Both the position numbers and the translations under genes were made by a program. Positions 9,291 to 18,523 of a stretch of DNA of 64,000 bases are shown piece after piece. Position 1 is the stretch's first letter, and each line of letters opens with the position of its first letter. The DNA comes from Cronobacter universalis NCTC 9529 (GTDB lineage: Bacteria; Pseudomonadota; Gammaproteobacteria; Enterobacterales; Enterobacteriaceae): positions 2,852,001-2,916,000 of the forward strand of contig NZ_CP012257.1 in assembly GCF_001277175.1 (NCBI RefSeq). Direction: 5' to 3'. The notes under the pieces were generated by a model that was not told where the DNA came from, ran no database searches, and worked only from the letters and a program-made list of their open reading frames with translations.

Positions 9291-9343
9291 CGCCGTCATC
9301 ATAGTCAGCGCAATGTTAATATACTGTGAATTTACTCACAGAT
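9291..9343 (-). promoter_or_regulatory. mglB promoter with CRP site
   Basis: On the minus strand a perfect -10 TATGAT (plus-strand ATCATA, 9298-9303) lies downstream of a 16-bp CRP site TGTGA-N6-TCACA (9325-9340). The CRP centre is about 41 bp from the predicted start near 9291, the classical class II spacing. This matches the CRP-dependent E. coli mgl promoter. Confidence 0.85.
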
Positions 9344-9357
9344 TGAAAGCGGTTACA
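9344..9357 (-). promoter_or_regulatory. GalS/GalR operator of mglB
   Basis: Minus-strand TGTAACCGCTTTCA conforms to the gal operator consensus (GTGNAANCGNTTNCAC core) and lies directly upstream of the CRP site. Binding of GalS, encoded next door, would interfere with CRP activation when galactose is absent. Confidence 0.8.
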
Positions 9358-9367
9358 TCACCCTCGT

Positions 9368-10393
9368 TTATAAACTAGTGATCGGGGCCACACTTTGCCG
9401 CGCCGCCACGGAATGGCGACGCACCAGCGTCGGCATAAAACAGTGCGTGGCTGTCGGATCCAGCTCCCCTGCGGCGCCCTGTAGCGCCAGCTCAGTGGCA
9501 AGACGTGCCATAGAGACCACCGGATAACGCACGGTCGTCAGTTGCGGGTCGGTGTAACGGGCAATTGGAATATCATCGAAACCAATAACTGAGAGGTGCT
9601 GCGGCACCAGAATGCCGTTATCTTTCAGCGCCGTCAGGGCGCCTGCCGCCATGCTGTCGTTATACGCAAATACGGCGGTCAGATGCAGGTTGCGGCCCAG
9701 CAGCTCTACCATGGCCGCCTCCCCGCCCTGCATGTCCGGGCTGCCGGTGCCGACCCAGCTTTCCGACGGCTGAATGCCCTCATCGGCCAGCGCCCGCTGC
9801 CACCCTTCGCGGCGTTTGTCGTTATCATCAATCTGGTGACTGGAGGCGAGATAGCCAATGCGCTGATGGCCGCTGCTTTGCAGCATTCGCGTCGCCATCA
9901 TCGCGCCGGTGACGTTATCAAGACCGACGCAGCGATGCGCGTAACCCGGCACGATGCGGTTAATCAGCACCATTCCCGGCACCTGTTCGAGAAAGGTCGA
10001 CAGCTCGTCGTCGCTGAGCGATTTGGCATGCACGATAAGCGCGCTGCAACGCTGGCGGATCAGCACTTCGATGGCGTGACGCTCTTTTTCCGCCTCATGA
10101 TAGCTGTTGCCGATAAGCACATATTTGCCGTGCTGCTGCGCCACGACATCCACAGCCTTTACCAGCGCGCCAAAGAACGGATCGGATACGTCCATCACCA
10201 CGACGCCTATCGTATCGCTGACCTGGGTGGCCAGCGCCTGGGCGTTCGCGTTTGGGCGATAGCCAAGCTGCGTGACCGCCTGCATGACGGTTTCGCGCGT
10301 TTCCGGGCTGACCAGCGCGCTGTTATTGAGAACGCGGGAGACCGTCGCGACAGAAACGCCTGCCAGACGGGCAACGTCACGAATGGTGATCAT
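9368..10393 (-). CDS. galS: Gal regulon isorepressor GalS
   Basis: LacI-family repressor that controls mglBAC and its own gene in response to galactose. The chosen start gives 341 residues beginning [25 protein letters not shown]. That is the complete LacI-type helix-turn-helix and hinge (1-60), followed by a periplasmic-binding-protein-like effector domain ([21 protein letters not shown], then [13 protein letters not shown] and [12 protein letters not shown]). The in-frame ATG three codons upstream is less likely by homology. It lies directly upstream of mglB and is transcribed in the same direction from its own promoter, which has a gal operator (10504-10517). Confidence 0.96.
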   Translation of the reverse strand: MITIRDVARLAGVSVATVSRVLNNSALVSPETRETVMQAVTQLGYRPNANAQALATQVSDTIGVVVMDVSDPFFGALVKAVDVVAQQHGKYVLIGNSYHEAEKERHAIEVLIRQRCSALIVHAKSLSDDELSTFLEQVPGMVLINRIVPGYAHRCVGLDNVTGAMMATRMLQSSGHQRIGYLASSHQIDDNDKRREGWQRALADEGIQPSESWVGTGSPDMQGGEAAMVELLGRNLHLTAVFAYNDSMAAGALTALKDNGILVPQHLSVIGFDDIPIARYTDPQLTTVRYPVVSMARLATELALQGAAGELDPTATHCFMPTLVRRHSVAARQSVAPITSL

Positions 10394-10503
10394 GGCGACC
10401 ACCCTGAAGAGCTGAAATGCGTCTCACAGAAACCCCCTGTGTTAAGTCAGGTGGCTATTCTGGCAGTGCGCCTGAATGAGCTGCGTGAAGCGCATCACAG
10501 CGC

Positions 10504-10539
10504 TGGAAACGGTTACATACGATTTGTTAACGAATGTGA
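10504..10539 (-). promoter_or_regulatory. galS control region: gal operator and possible CRP site
   Basis: TGGAAACGGTTACA at 10504-10517 is a good gal operator and predicts autorepression. A TGTGA arm at 10535-10539 with a poor partner (TCGTT) six bases on may be a weak CRP site, as in E. coli galS. The operator is clear; the CRP site is tentative. Confidence 0.65.
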
Positions 10540-10548
10540 TCCAGATCG

Positions 10549-11706
10549 TTATCTGGATGATACGGATTGCGGTGCGCCCGCGGCGAGGCGCGTCAGACGG
10601 CGCCATAACCACTCCAGCGGCCCCTGGCGGAAATAACGCAGCCACAGCACCGAGAAGGCGAGGTTTACAGCCCAGACCGCCGGGACAAACGCCAGCAACG
10701 ACAGCCGGTCGAATTTCATAAACAGGCCGAAGCGGTTAAACAGCGTAGTGCAGATAAGGCTTTGCAGCAGATAGTTAGTGAGCGCCATGCGTCCGACGCA
10801 GGCTACGGCGGTCATTAGTTTCAGGCCAGCCAGCTGTGGCCAGTAGCCGAAAACCAGCGCCGTATAGCCGAGCGCCTGCAGCGGCGCGCCAAGCTCGCGC
10901 GGCGCCTGAAGAAGAAACGCGCACCAGCGGTAGTCCCAGCCAAGCCGCCACTGAACGACTATCGCCGGCAGATTAATCAACACGCCCAGCGCCACCAGCC
11001 CGAAACCGGCGCGCCGGTAATGGCGCAGGCTGAATTCGCCGCGCAGCCAGCCGCTGCGCATCAGCGCGGCGCCGGTCAGCATCATGCCCGCGAGCTGCCA
11101 GCCATACTGCGCGCCGAGCGCCAGCAGCATGGAGGAGAGCAGATCGAGTCGGCTGCGCACGGCCTCCATGCCCCCTTCCAGACGCCAGAATTTCTCGTAA
11201 AAGAGATCGGCCGCCTGCGGCGTCCAGGAGCGGCTCATCTGCTCGCCGGATATCATGCCGAGCAGCAGCAGCACCGCAATCCCGATGAGATAAAGCACCA
11301 CGCCGGTTTTAAACAGCGATTTAACGCTCCGGGCGTCGCGCACCATGCGCCAGCAGACCAGCCCTACCAGCCCGTAAGCCAGCAGGATATCGCCATCCCA
11401 GATGAAAATAGCATGCAGGAAACCGAGCAGGGCAAGGAGCGTCAGGCGCGCCTGGATCCAGCGTTTGCCGCGCGGCAACAGCATTTGCAGACCGGCGCCG
11501 AAGAGCAGCGCGAACAGCGTAAGGAATTTGACCTGGGCGAAGAGATCGAGCAGCGCCCATGTCCAGGCGTCCCGGGAGGTGATATCGCCATACCAGGCGG
11601 GGTTCAGATAGGCCGCCTTCGGGAGCCCAAAGGCGGTAATATTAAGCAGAAGGATGCCGAGGATCGCCAGACCGCGTACCGCGTCGAGAGTGATGTTCCT
11701 CGTCAT
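10549..11706 (-). CDS. yeiB: YeiB, DUF418 inner membrane protein
   Basis: A 385-residue polytopic membrane protein with about ten hydrophobic segments. The N-terminal block ITLDAVRGLAILGILLLNITAFGLP is the signature of the DUF418/HGSNAT-like family. The C-terminal DUF418 region contains GRMALTNYLLQS (about 312-323) and RYFRQGPLEWLWRRLT (about 355-370). The substrate is unknown; related membrane proteins resemble acyltransferases. It begins 7 bp after the folE stop on the same strand, so it is co-transcribed with folE as in E. coli. Confidence 0.93.
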   Translation of the reverse strand: MTRNITLDAVRGLAILGILLLNITAFGLPKAAYLNPAWYGDITSRDAWTWALLDLFAQVKFLTLFALLFGAGLQMLLPRGKRWIQARLTLLALLGFLHAIFIWDGDILLAYGLVGLVCWRMVRDARSVKSLFKTGVVLYLIGIAVLLLLGMISGEQMSRSWTPQAADLFYEKFWRLEGGMEAVRSRLDLLSSMLLALGAQYGWQLAGMMLTGAALMRSGWLRGEFSLRHYRRAGFGLVALGVLINLPAIVVQWRLGWDYRWCAFLLQAPRELGAPLQALGYTALVFGYWPQLAGLKLMTAVACVGRMALTNYLLQSLICTTLFNRFGLFMKFDRLSLLAFVPAVWAVNLAFSVLWLRYFRQGPLEWLWRRLTRLAAGAPQSVSSR

Positions 11707-11713
11707 CCTGGGT

Positions 11714-12385
11714 TTAGCCGTTGTGGTGACGCACGGCGCGCAGAAACTCCTGGCGCGTGTTCTGGCTGGACTTAAACAGCCCGCCGAGCGACGTCGTGGT
11801 GGTCGCGCTGGTGGCGTCGCGAATGCCGCGCGCTTTCACGCAGTAGTGCACCGCGTCTATCGATACCGCCACGTTGTTGGTGCCAAGCAGCGTTTGCAGC
11901 GCCACCAGCACCTGCTGCGTCAGTCGCTCCTGCACCTGCGGGCGCTGGGCGAAGAACTGCACGATGCGGTTGATTTTCGAAAGGCCAATCACCGCGTCTT
12001 TCGGGATATACGCGACGGTCGCTTTACCGTCGATGGTCACAAAGTGATGTTCGCAGGTGCTGGTCAGGGTGATATCGCGCACCGTAACCATTTCATCCAC
12101 CTTCATTTTGTTCTCAATGACGGTGATCTTCGGGAAATTGGCGTAATCGAGGCCGGAGAAAATCTCATCCACATACATCTTGGCGATGCGGTGCGGGGTT
12201 TCCATCAGGCTGTCATCGCTCAGATCCAGATTAAGCAGCTGCATGATTTCGGTCATATGACCGGCGATAAGGCGCTTGCGGGTTTCGTTATCCAGCTCGT
12301 TGACCGGCGGACGCAACGGCGTCTCCAGACCGCGCGCGACCAGCGCTTCATGAACCAGGGCCGCTTCTTTACTGAGTGATGGCAT
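11714..12385 (-). CDS. folE: GTP cyclohydrolase I
   Basis: Converts GTP to 7,8-dihydroneopterin triphosphate, the first step of tetrahydrofolate synthesis. At 223 residues it is one longer than the E. coli enzyme. Zinc ligands lie in [12 protein letters not shown] (Cys and His, about 110-121) and HYCVKARGI (about 180-188). GTP-binding residues lie in [25 protein letters not shown]. The ATG is preceded by AGGAGAAAATAACG. It is the first gene of a folE-yeiB operon. Confidence 0.97.
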   Translation of the reverse strand: MPSLSKEAALVHEALVARGLETPLRPPVNELDNETRKRLIAGHMTEIMQLLNLDLSDDSLMETPHRIAKMYVDEIFSGLDYANFPKITVIENKMKVDEMVTVRDITLTSTCEHHFVTIDGKATVAYIPKDAVIGLSKINRIVQFFAQRPQVQERLTQQVLVALQTLLGTNNVAVSIDAVHYCVKARGIRDATSATTTTSLGGLFKSSQNTRQEFLRAVRHHNG

Positions 12386-12510
12386 CGTTATTTTCTCCTG
12401 CAGGTGTAACCAGACTCTGCCCGGCCGGGGCTGAGCGTGGGCTCATTGTGCGTGAGCTAACGCACATAATCCAGTGGCTGGGGTGAAATTGTTGAAATCG
12501 TCGCGGCCTT

Positions 12511-13635
12511 TCAGGCGCGCCGGAAGACCAGCGCGCCGCCGATGAAGAGCGCCACGCCCGCCAGCCACAACGCCGGCTCGAGCTGGCCGGTGAAGTGGCT
12601 GGAAAGCGCCGATGTCACCGGCCCCACGAGCTGCCCTACCGCATAACCGGTAGTCAGCAGGCCCGCGAGATAGCGGGTGTGCTGCGGCGCCAGCTCGCGT
12701 CCGCACTGCAAGGAGAGCTGCACCGCGCACAGAAACCCGCCGCCCACGAGAAGTGAACCGATCACCAGCCCGGAGAGCCCTGGCAGCAGCGCCGCCGCCA
12801 GTACGCCGAGCCCCTGGAGCCAGAGGACAATCGCAAGCCGCTGCGAGGCCGTGCCGCGCGTGCGCCAGAGAATACTGAGCGCAATCCCCACAACCGACGC
12901 CGCGCCGAAAACGGGCCAGACAAACTGCGCGAACAGGCTGCCGGGAAAGCGCGCCGCCGCCATCTGCGATAAAAAGGTGGCGGGCAGGATATAGCCATAG
13001 CCCGCCAGGCTGTAGCTCCAGACCAGCCTTTTCAGCGCGGGCGTGAGTTCCAGCGGCGCGGGCGGCGTATCCGCCCGGTGCAGCTCGCCTTTGCGGGGTA
13101 AATAACGGGCGATAAGCGCAATCAGCGCGAACGCCAGCGTGCCGTAAATCACCCAGCCCTGCGCCGCGCTGAGCGCCGCGCCGTGGATCCAGACCGCCAG
13201 CAGGCCGCTGAGAGTGATACCAACGCCGGGCCCGGCGAAAACCGCCGCGCTTAAGCCGGGCCTGCCGTGGTGGGCCAGCTGTTCGTTAGTCCAGCCCGCC
13301 GCCATCACCAGCGCCCAGCCGCTCATGCAGCCAATCACGAAGCGCACCACCCCATGCGACCACGGGCCGTCCGCCAGCGCGGAAATCAGCGTCAGCAGCA
13401 CCGCGCCCCAGACGCCCATATGCAGCCGGTATTCGACATGGCGGCGAGCGCGCATGGCGTCCCAGGCGCCGAGCAGATAGCCAAGATAGTTGGCGGCGGC
13501 CACCAGACCCGCGCTGGTCAGCGTCAGCTCGCCCTCGCCCACCATAAGCGGCACCTGGGGCGTAAATGCGAACCGCCCGATCCCCATCGCCACCACCAGC
13601 GCCAGAAAGCCGGTTAATGCAATACGCAGCGCCAC
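12511..13635 (-). CDS. MFS transporter of the YbfB/YjiJ type
   Basis: A 374-residue membrane carrier with about 12 hydrophobic segments. The N-terminus (ALTGFLALVVAMGIGRFAFTPQVPLM) and the motif LVAAANYLGYLLGAWDAMRARR between helices 2 and 3 are typical of the YbfB/YjiJ (DUF1228) branch of the major facilitator superfamily. Its substrate cannot be read from sequence. The gene has no counterpart at this position in E. coli, where folE and yeiG are neighbours. It is divergent from yeiG, with 123 bp between them holding both promoters. Base composition resembles its neighbours, so it is not obviously recent. Confidence 0.85.
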   Translation of the reverse strand: MALRIALTGFLALVVAMGIGRFAFTPQVPLMVGEGELTLTSAGLVAAANYLGYLLGAWDAMRARRHVEYRLHMGVWGAVLLTLISALADGPWSHGVVRFVIGCMSGWALVMAAGWTNEQLAHHGRPGLSAAVFAGPGVGITLSGLLAVWIHGAALSAAQGWVIYGTLAFALIALIARYLPRKGELHRADTPPAPLELTPALKRLVWSYSLAGYGYILPATFLSQMAAARFPGSLFAQFVWPVFGAASVVGIALSILWRTRGTASQRLAIVLWLQGLGVLAAALLPGLSGLVIGSLLVGGGFLCAVQLSLQCGRELAPQHTRYLAGLLTTGYAVGQLVGPVTSALSSHFTGQLEPALWLAGVALFIGGALVFRRA

Positions 13636-13758
13636 GCCGCCTCCATTTGTTAAAATAAAGTTATCAATATGATGCGCTATGATTCCGGGCCGGTGAAGTG
13701 AAACTTGCTCACCTGACGGTTAGACTGCACTATCCGGGTTTGAAAAAAAGGAGCCACT

Positions 13759-14589
13759 ATGGAACTGCTCGAAGAACACCGCTGTTTTGGCGGTTTACAA
13801 CAGCGCTGGCGTCACGACTCCCGCGTGCTTAACTGCCCGATGACGTTCAGCATCTATCTCCCGCCCGACGCGCAGACCCCGCCGCCGGTGGTGTGGTGGC
13901 TGTCCGGGCTGACCTGTAGCGATGAGAATTTCACCACCAAAGCGGGCGCGCAGCGGGTCGCCGCTGAGCTGGGACTGGCGCTGGTGATGCCGGATACCAG
14001 CCCGCGCGGCGACGCGGTGGCGGATGACGCCGGTTACGATCTCGGCAAAGGCGCGGGCTTCTACCTGAACGCCACCGAAGCGCCGTGGGCCGCGCATTAC
14101 CGGATGTTTGATTATCTGAGCAATGAGCTGCCGCAGGTGCTGGCGGAAAACTTTACGCTGGCGCCGAAGGCGGCGATTAGCGGGCATTCGATGGGCGGCC
14201 ACGGGGCGCTTGTCATGGCGCTGAAAAATCCGGGGCGTTTTTGCTCGGTGTCGGCGTTCGCGCCGATTGTGAACCCGGCCGGGGTGCCGTGGGGTAAAAA
14301 AGCGTTCGCGGCGTATCTTGGGGATGACGAGAGTCAGTGGCGCGAGTGGGACAGCTGCGCGCTGATGGAGCAGGCGTCCGCGGAAAACGCGATCCCGACG
14401 CTTATCGATCAGGGCGACAATGATCCGTTTTTCGGCGAGCAGCTACAGCCGGAGCGGCTTGACGAAGCGGCGCGCGAGGCGGGCTGGCCGTTAACGTTGC
14501 GTATGCAGCCGGGTTACGACCACAGCTATTATTTTATCGCCACGTTTATTGAAGAGCATTTGCGTTTTCACGCGCAGCATTTGCGTTAA
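13759..14589 (+). CDS. yeiG: S-formylglutathione hydrolase YeiG
   Basis: Serine esterase that hydrolyses S-formylglutathione to formate and glutathione in formaldehyde detoxification. The 276 residues form an alpha/beta-hydrolase fold. The nucleophile elbow is GHSMGGHGA (serine at about 146), and the oxyanion region is [17 protein letters not shown] (about 49-65). The acid is in DQGDNDPFF (about 221-229), and the histidine in GYDHSYYFI (about 254). ATG 13759 follows AAAAAAGGAGCCACT. The glutathione-dependent formaldehyde dehydrogenase that would feed it is not nearby. The gene is followed by two extragenic repeats and a terminator. Confidence 0.95.
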   Translation: MELLEEHRCFGGLQQRWRHDSRVLNCPMTFSIYLPPDAQTPPPVVWWLSGLTCSDENFTTKAGAQRVAAELGLALVMPDTSPRGDAVADDAGYDLGKGAGFYLNATEAPWAAHYRMFDYLSNELPQVLAENFTLAPKAAISGHSMGGHGALVMALKNPGRFCSVSAFAPIVNPAGVPWGKKAFAAYLGDDESQWREWDSCALMEQASAENAIPTLIDQGDNDPFFGEQLQPERLDEAAREAGWPLTLRMQPGYDHSYYFIATFIEEHLRFHAQHLR

Positions 14590-14632
14590 CAGGGCGTGAC
14601 GGGTGTGATTGGAAGGTCGTAATACGGTACGC

Positions 14633-14661
14633 GGTGGGTGCGCTACGCTTATCCACCCTAC
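14633..14661 (+). repeat. Extragenic palindromic repeat, copy 5
   Basis: Same family as the four copies between sanA and mglC: starts GGTGGGTGCGCTACGCTTAT and ends CCACCCTAC. Oriented opposite to copy 6, 20 bp away, so the pair can form a large hairpin. Confidence 0.85.
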
Positions 14662-14681
14662 GATAAAGGTGCGACAGGTGT

Positions 14682-14710
14682 GTAGGGCGGGTAAGCGCAG
14701 CGCACCCGCC
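14682..14710 (-). repeat. Extragenic palindromic repeat, copy 6 (inverted)
   Basis: Plus-strand GTAGGGCGGGTAAGCGCAGC followed by GCACCCGCC. It differs from copies 3 and 4 at one central base. With copy 5 it repeats the inverted-pair arrangement seen at copies 2 and 3. Confidence 0.85.
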
Positions 14711-14730
14711 GTCCCGCTGAAACACCCCAT

Positions 14731-14760
14731 AAAAAAGGGCGCTTTACGCGCCCTTCTCTT
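14731..14760. terminator. Bidirectional terminator between yeiG and lysP
   Basis: Stem AAGGGCGC/GCGCCCTT with a TTTAC loop (14735-14755), flanked by six As on the left and TCTCTTT on the right. It can end both the plus-strand yeiG and the minus-strand lysP transcripts. Confidence 0.8.
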
Positions 14761-16229
14761 TATTTCTTCAGATGCTCGGGGAATTCCATATCGCGGTAAC
14801 GCACGAAACGGGAACCCTTCGTCAGCTTATAGCCGAACCAGATAATCAGGAACAGCGGAATGCCGATATAGGTCGCCGCGACGGCGGCCCAGTCGATGGT
14901 GTCCGCAAGGAACGCCTGATAGTTCTGGCCAAGCGTAATGATCAGGCACAGCACGAAGGCGAAAATCGGGCCCAGCGGGAAGAAACCGGAACGATACGGC
15001 AGATCGTTGATATCGTTGCCCTGCAGCACATAGCCGCGACGGAAACGGTAATGACTGATGGCGATGCCAAGCCAGGCGATAAAGCCCGTCATCCCGGAGG
15101 TGTTCAGCAGCCACAGATAGACCGTCTGGTTGCCGAACATCGACGTCAGGAAGCACAGACCGGCGATAATAGTGGTCGCGTACAGCGCGTTGCGCGGCAC
15201 GCCGCCTTTCGACAGCTTCGAGAAAATGCGCGGCGCTTTGCCGTCGCAGGCAAGCGTATAGAGCATACGGGTGGAGGCATACATCCCGGAGTTACCCGCG
15301 GACAGCACCGCCGTCAGGATCACCGCGTTCATGATTGCCGCCGCCCCCAGCAGACCGGCGTGCTCGAACACCAGCGTGAACGGACTGACGCTGATATCTT
15401 TCACATCGTTGCGCAAAAGGCTAGGGTCGGTGTAAGGAATAATCAGGCTGATAATCAGGATCGCGAACACATAGAACAGCAGGATACGCCAGAACACCTG
15501 ACGCACCGCGCGCGGAATGTTTTTCTCCGGCTCTTCGGATTCACCCGCCGCGATGCCGATAAGCTCGGTGCCCTGGAAGGAGAAGCCGACGATCATCGCC
15601 ACGCCTATCATCGCCGAGAAACCGCCCGCGAACGGCGCATCGCCAATTTTCCAGTTGCTCCAGCCCGCCGGTTCTGAGCCTTTGAAAATACCCACGATCA
15701 TCGCGATCCCCACCAGGATAAAGATAATCACGGTGGCGACTTTGATTAACGAGAACCAGTACTCCGCTTCGCCGAAGCCTTTCACGGAGATGACGTTCAG
15801 CAGGAACATGATGCCGAGGAACAGCGCGCTCCAGATCCAGCCGGGCGTATCCGGGAACCAGTAGCTCATCACCAGCTGTGAGGCCACCAGGTCAACCGCG
15901 ATGGTTACCGCCCAGTTGTACCAGTAGTTCCAGCCGAGCGCGAAGCCGAAGCCTTCTTCGACATATTTCTGGCCGTAGGTGGAAAACGAACCCGATACCG
16001 GCATATAGGCTGCCAGCTCGCCAAGGCTCGTCATCAGGAAATAGACCATCAGACCGATGAGAATATAGGAAAACAGCGCGCCGCCAGGGCCCGCCTGAGA
16101 AATGGTCGCACCTGAAGCGACAAAAAGCCCTGTGCCGATGGAGCCGCCAATGGCGATCATGGTCAGGTGGCGCGCCTTCAGTTCGCGTCGCAGCCCAGGC
16201 GCTTGTGTGGTTTTAGATTCGGAAACCAT
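14760..16229 (-). CDS. lysP: Lysine-specific permease LysP
   Basis: Proton-coupled L-lysine importer of the APC superfamily and, in E. coli, a co-sensor for CadC. The chosen start gives 489 residues, the E. coli length, with 12 membrane segments. The first contains the family motif LTMIAIGGSIGTGLFVASG (about 24-42). Conserved blocks FSFQGTELIGIAAGESEEPEKNIPRA (about 220-245) and SAGNSGMYASTRML (about 297-310) follow. A frame extending eight codons further (MMDGHYFY) is unlikely, because the predicted TACAAT -10 box at 16264-16269 would start the mRNA only a few bases before it. The ribosome-binding site of the chosen ATG is weak. E. coli has cirA between yeiG and lysP; it is absent here. Confidence 0.95.
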   Translation of the reverse strand: MVSESKTTQAPGLRRELKARHLTMIAIGGSIGTGLFVASGATISQAGPGGALFSYILIGLMVYFLMTSLGELAAYMPVSGSFSTYGQKYVEEGFGFALGWNYWYNWAVTIAVDLVASQLVMSYWFPDTPGWIWSALFLGIMFLLNVISVKGFGEAEYWFSLIKVATVIIFILVGIAMIVGIFKGSEPAGWSNWKIGDAPFAGGFSAMIGVAMIVGFSFQGTELIGIAAGESEEPEKNIPRAVRQVFWRILLFYVFAILIISLIIPYTDPSLLRNDVKDISVSPFTLVFEHAGLLGAAAIMNAVILTAVLSAGNSGMYASTRMLYTLACDGKAPRIFSKLSKGGVPRNALYATTIIAGLCFLTSMFGNQTVYLWLLNTSGMTGFIAWLGIAISHYRFRRGYVLQGNDINDLPYRSGFFPLGPIFAFVLCLIITLGQNYQAFLADTIDWAAVAATYIGIPLFLIIWFGYKLTKGSRFVRYRDMEFPEHLKK

Positions 16230-16256
16230 ATAAAAATAATGCCCATCCATCAAAAG

Positions 16257-16269
16257 AGGCGCGATTGTA
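16257..16269 (-). promoter_or_regulatory. lysP promoter -10 element
   Basis: Minus-strand TACAAT (plus ATTGTA, 16264-16269) 35 bp upstream of the lysP ATG. No good -35 hexamer is visible at 16-18 bp. That is consistent with activator dependence (ArgP in E. coli), although no ArgP site can be defined by eye. Confidence 0.45.
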
Positions 16270-16373
16270 GCAGAGTTGCCGCTAAGCGCCTGGTGGAAAT
16301 ACGCGGTTATAAGAGAGCTTCATGATCGCTCGAGGATTATAAGTAAAGCAGCGAATCGGGGCGTTGAGAGGAA

Positions 16374-16408
16374 AAAAACTGATGATGAGCGCGCCGTGTG
16401 ACGCGCTC
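16374..16408 (-). terminator. Probable terminator of yeiE
   Basis: Stem GAGCGCG/CGCGCTC (16387-16408) beyond the yeiE stop. On the minus strand it is followed, after six bases, by a run of seven Ts (16374-16380). The offset of the T tract lowers confidence. Confidence 0.5.
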
Positions 16409-16415
16409 CGCGAAA

Positions 16416-17282
16416 TCAAAGTTCGCAATAGCGCAAAAAACGCGCCAGCGCGCTGGAGAGGTGTTTCTGGCGGTGGTGAATGCGATAAAGCCGGCGGACC
16501 AGCGGCGGCAGCGGCAGTTTCACCTCCACCAGCGAGCCGGTTTCCAGCTGTTCAGCGATGACCCGACGCGACAGGCAGCTGACGCCAAGCCCGTGGCGCA
16601 CCGCGTGTTTAATGGCTTCCGAGTTGCCAAGCTCCATGCTGAGACGAAACTCCGGCAAATGCGACAGCAGCAGATAATCGACGATTTCACGCGTGCCGGA
16701 GCCTTTTTCGCGCAAGATCCACGGCATCGCGGCAAGGCGCTCCAGCGTCACCTCGCCCTCAAGCAGCGGGCTCGCAGGCGAGGCGAACACCACCAGTTCA
16801 TCCTCAAGCCACGGCTGCGCCACAATTTCCGCCATGTGGCACGGCCCTTCGATAAGGCCGATATCCACGCGGAAATCGCAGACCGCCTGCACCGCGTCGA
16901 GGCTGTTGCCAACGCTCATCTCCAGGGGAAGATCCGGGAAGTCGCGACGGTAGCGGGCGATTATCTCCGGCAGGATATAGTTGCCGATCGTGCTGCTGGC
17001 GTAAACGCGGATAGCGCCGTTGTCGTTGCGAAAGAGCCGTTCGATTTCGCCCGCCTGCTCCAGCAGCGCCACGGTGCGCGGATATAACAGCCGCCCGTGT
17101 TCATTGACGACCAGACGCTTGCCGACGCGGTCGAACAGCTGCACGCCGAGCTGGCCTTCCAGATCGGTGAGCGCCGCGCTGACGGCGGACTGGGAGAGGG
17201 ACAACATCTGAGAAGCCTGGGTCGTCGAGCCGCTTTTCAGCACTTCGGCGAACACTTCCAGCTGGCGTAAGGTGATGTGCAT
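16416..17282 (-). CDS. yeiE: LysR-type regulator YeiE
   Basis: A 288-residue transcription factor. The N-terminal winged helix-turn-helix ([42 protein letters not shown], 1-42) is followed by the LysR substrate-binding fold ([26 protein letters not shown]..., 90-288). I chose the ATG at 17280-17282, which matches the E. coli N-terminus, over one seven codons upstream. It is divergent from yeiH, and an imperfect palindrome in the 117-bp gap is a likely site of action. Studies of orthologues connect YeiE with sulfite response and motility in enterobacteria. The effector cannot be deduced here. Confidence 0.93.
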   Translation of the reverse strand: MHITLRQLEVFAEVLKSGSTTQASQMLSLSQSAVSAALTDLEGQLGVQLFDRVGKRLVVNEHGRLLYPRTVALLEQAGEIERLFRNDNGAIRVYASSTIGNYILPEIIARYRRDFPDLPLEMSVGNSLDAVQAVCDFRVDIGLIEGPCHMAEIVAQPWLEDELVVFASPASPLLEGEVTLERLAAMPWILREKGSGTREIVDYLLLSHLPEFRLSMELGNSEAIKHAVRHGLGVSCLSRRVIAEQLETGSLVEVKLPLPPLVRRLYRIHHRQKHLSSALARFLRYCEL

Positions 17283-17323
17283 GATGACCTCGTGCGAACG
17301 CAACGGTGCTTACCACTTATTGA

Positions 17324-17345
17324 GATTAATTATAAATATATAATC
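17324..17345. promoter_or_regulatory. Candidate YeiE operator between yeiE and yeiH
   Basis: A very A+T-rich imperfect palindrome with outer arms GATTA/TAATC and an inner TAT/ATA pair spans 22 bp in the divergent intergenic region. LysR regulators usually bind T-N11-A palindromes between their own gene and a divergent target, so this is the natural candidate. No binding evidence is visible beyond symmetry and position. Confidence 0.4.
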
Positions 17346-17399
17346 AATTTTAATTTTATACCAGAACGGCATAAGCTTATTCCATAACAGGAGGACGCT

Positions 17400-18449
17400 A
17401 TGACCACACTGACTTTATCTCACCGACATCATGGGCTTATGCACTTTTTGCCTGGCCTGGCGCTGACCGGGCTGCTGACCGCGGCCGCCCTCTGGACAGG
17501 CGCTATCCCCGCCGTCGGTAACGCGGGCTTCAGCGCGCTGACGGTCGCCATTCTTGGCGGGATGATTATCGGCAATACGCTGTACCCGAAAATACACGCC
17601 CACTGCGACGGCGGCGTGCTGTTCGCTAAACAACATCTGCTGCGCCTGGGCATTATTCTGTACGGGTTTCGCCTAACCTTCTGGCAGATAGCCGATGTGG
17701 GCGCCAGCGGCATTCTGGTGGACATCCTCACGCTCGCCAGCACGTTTATCCTCGCCTGCTGGCTCGGGCAGAAAGTCTTTAAGCTTGACCGTGAAACCAG
17801 CTGGCTGATTGGCGCGGGCAGCAGCATCTGCGGCGCCGCGGCGGTGCTGGCGACCGAACCGGTGGTGAAAGCGCAGGCGAGCAAAGTCACCGTGGCGGTG
17901 GCGACGGTGGTGATTTTCGGTACGCTGGCGATTTTTGTGTACCCGCTGCTGTGGCCGTGGCTTGCGCCGTGGTTTAGCGAACAGACCTTCGGCGTCTATA
18001 TCGGCTCAACGGTGCATGAAGTGGCGCAGGTCGTCGCGGCAGGCCATGCGGTCAGCCCGGAGACGGAAAACGCGGCGGTGATCGCCAAAATGCTGCGCGT
18101 CATGATGCTGGCCCCGTTCCTTCTTCTGCTGGCGGGCCGGGTAAAACAGCTCGCGCCGCGCGACGGCGAGAAAGCGGGCAAGATTACCATTCCGTGGTTC
18201 GCCCTGCTGTTTATCGTGGTGGCGGCGTTTAACTCGCTCCATCTGCTGCCGCCAGCCGTGGTGCAGACGCTGGTGACGCTCGACACCATTCTGCTGGCGA
18301 TGGCGATGGCGGCGCTCGGCCTTACGACCCACGTCAGCGCGCTGAAAAACGCAGGCGTCCGTCCGCTGCTGATGGCGCTGGCGCTCTTCGCCTGGCTGAT
18401 TGTGGGCGGCGGCGCGATTAATCTCGCGGTCACGCATCTGCTGGCATAA
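17400..18449 (+). CDS. yeiH: YeiH, UPF0324 inner membrane protein
   Basis: A 349-residue membrane protein with about ten hydrophobic helices, of the UPF0324 (Cons_hypoth698) family. Landmarks are the LAILGGMIIGNT-like motif in helix 2 (AILGGMIIGNTLYPK, about 49-63), the central SWLIGAGSSICGAAAVLATEPVVKA (about 135-159) and VGSTVHEVAQVVAAG-like IGSTVHEVAQVVAAGHAV (about 201-218). Members resemble sodium symporter folds, and some have been proposed as sulfur-compound exporters. The pairing with the regulator yeiE suggests it is a YeiE target. The ATG follows CAGGAGGACGCT, a strong ribosome-binding site. Confidence 0.94.
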   Translation: MTTLTLSHRHHGLMHFLPGLALTGLLTAAALWTGAIPAVGNAGFSALTVAILGGMIIGNTLYPKIHAHCDGGVLFAKQHLLRLGIILYGFRLTFWQIADVGASGILVDILTLASTFILACWLGQKVFKLDRETSWLIGAGSSICGAAAVLATEPVVKAQASKVTVAVATVVIFGTLAIFVYPLLWPWLAPWFSEQTFGVYIGSTVHEVAQVVAAGHAVSPETENAAVIAKMLRVMMLAPFLLLLAGRVKQLAPRDGEKAGKITIPWFALLFIVVAAFNSLHLLPPAVVQTLVTLDTILLAMAMAALGLTTHVSALKNAGVRPLLMALALFAWLIVGGGAINLAVTHLLA

Positions 18450-18523
18450 ACCGGCGCGCCTTTCCCTGCTCTGTCCGCTATGATAAAACGTTCCCCCTTT
18501 TGCGGGTATGACAGGAGAAAACG

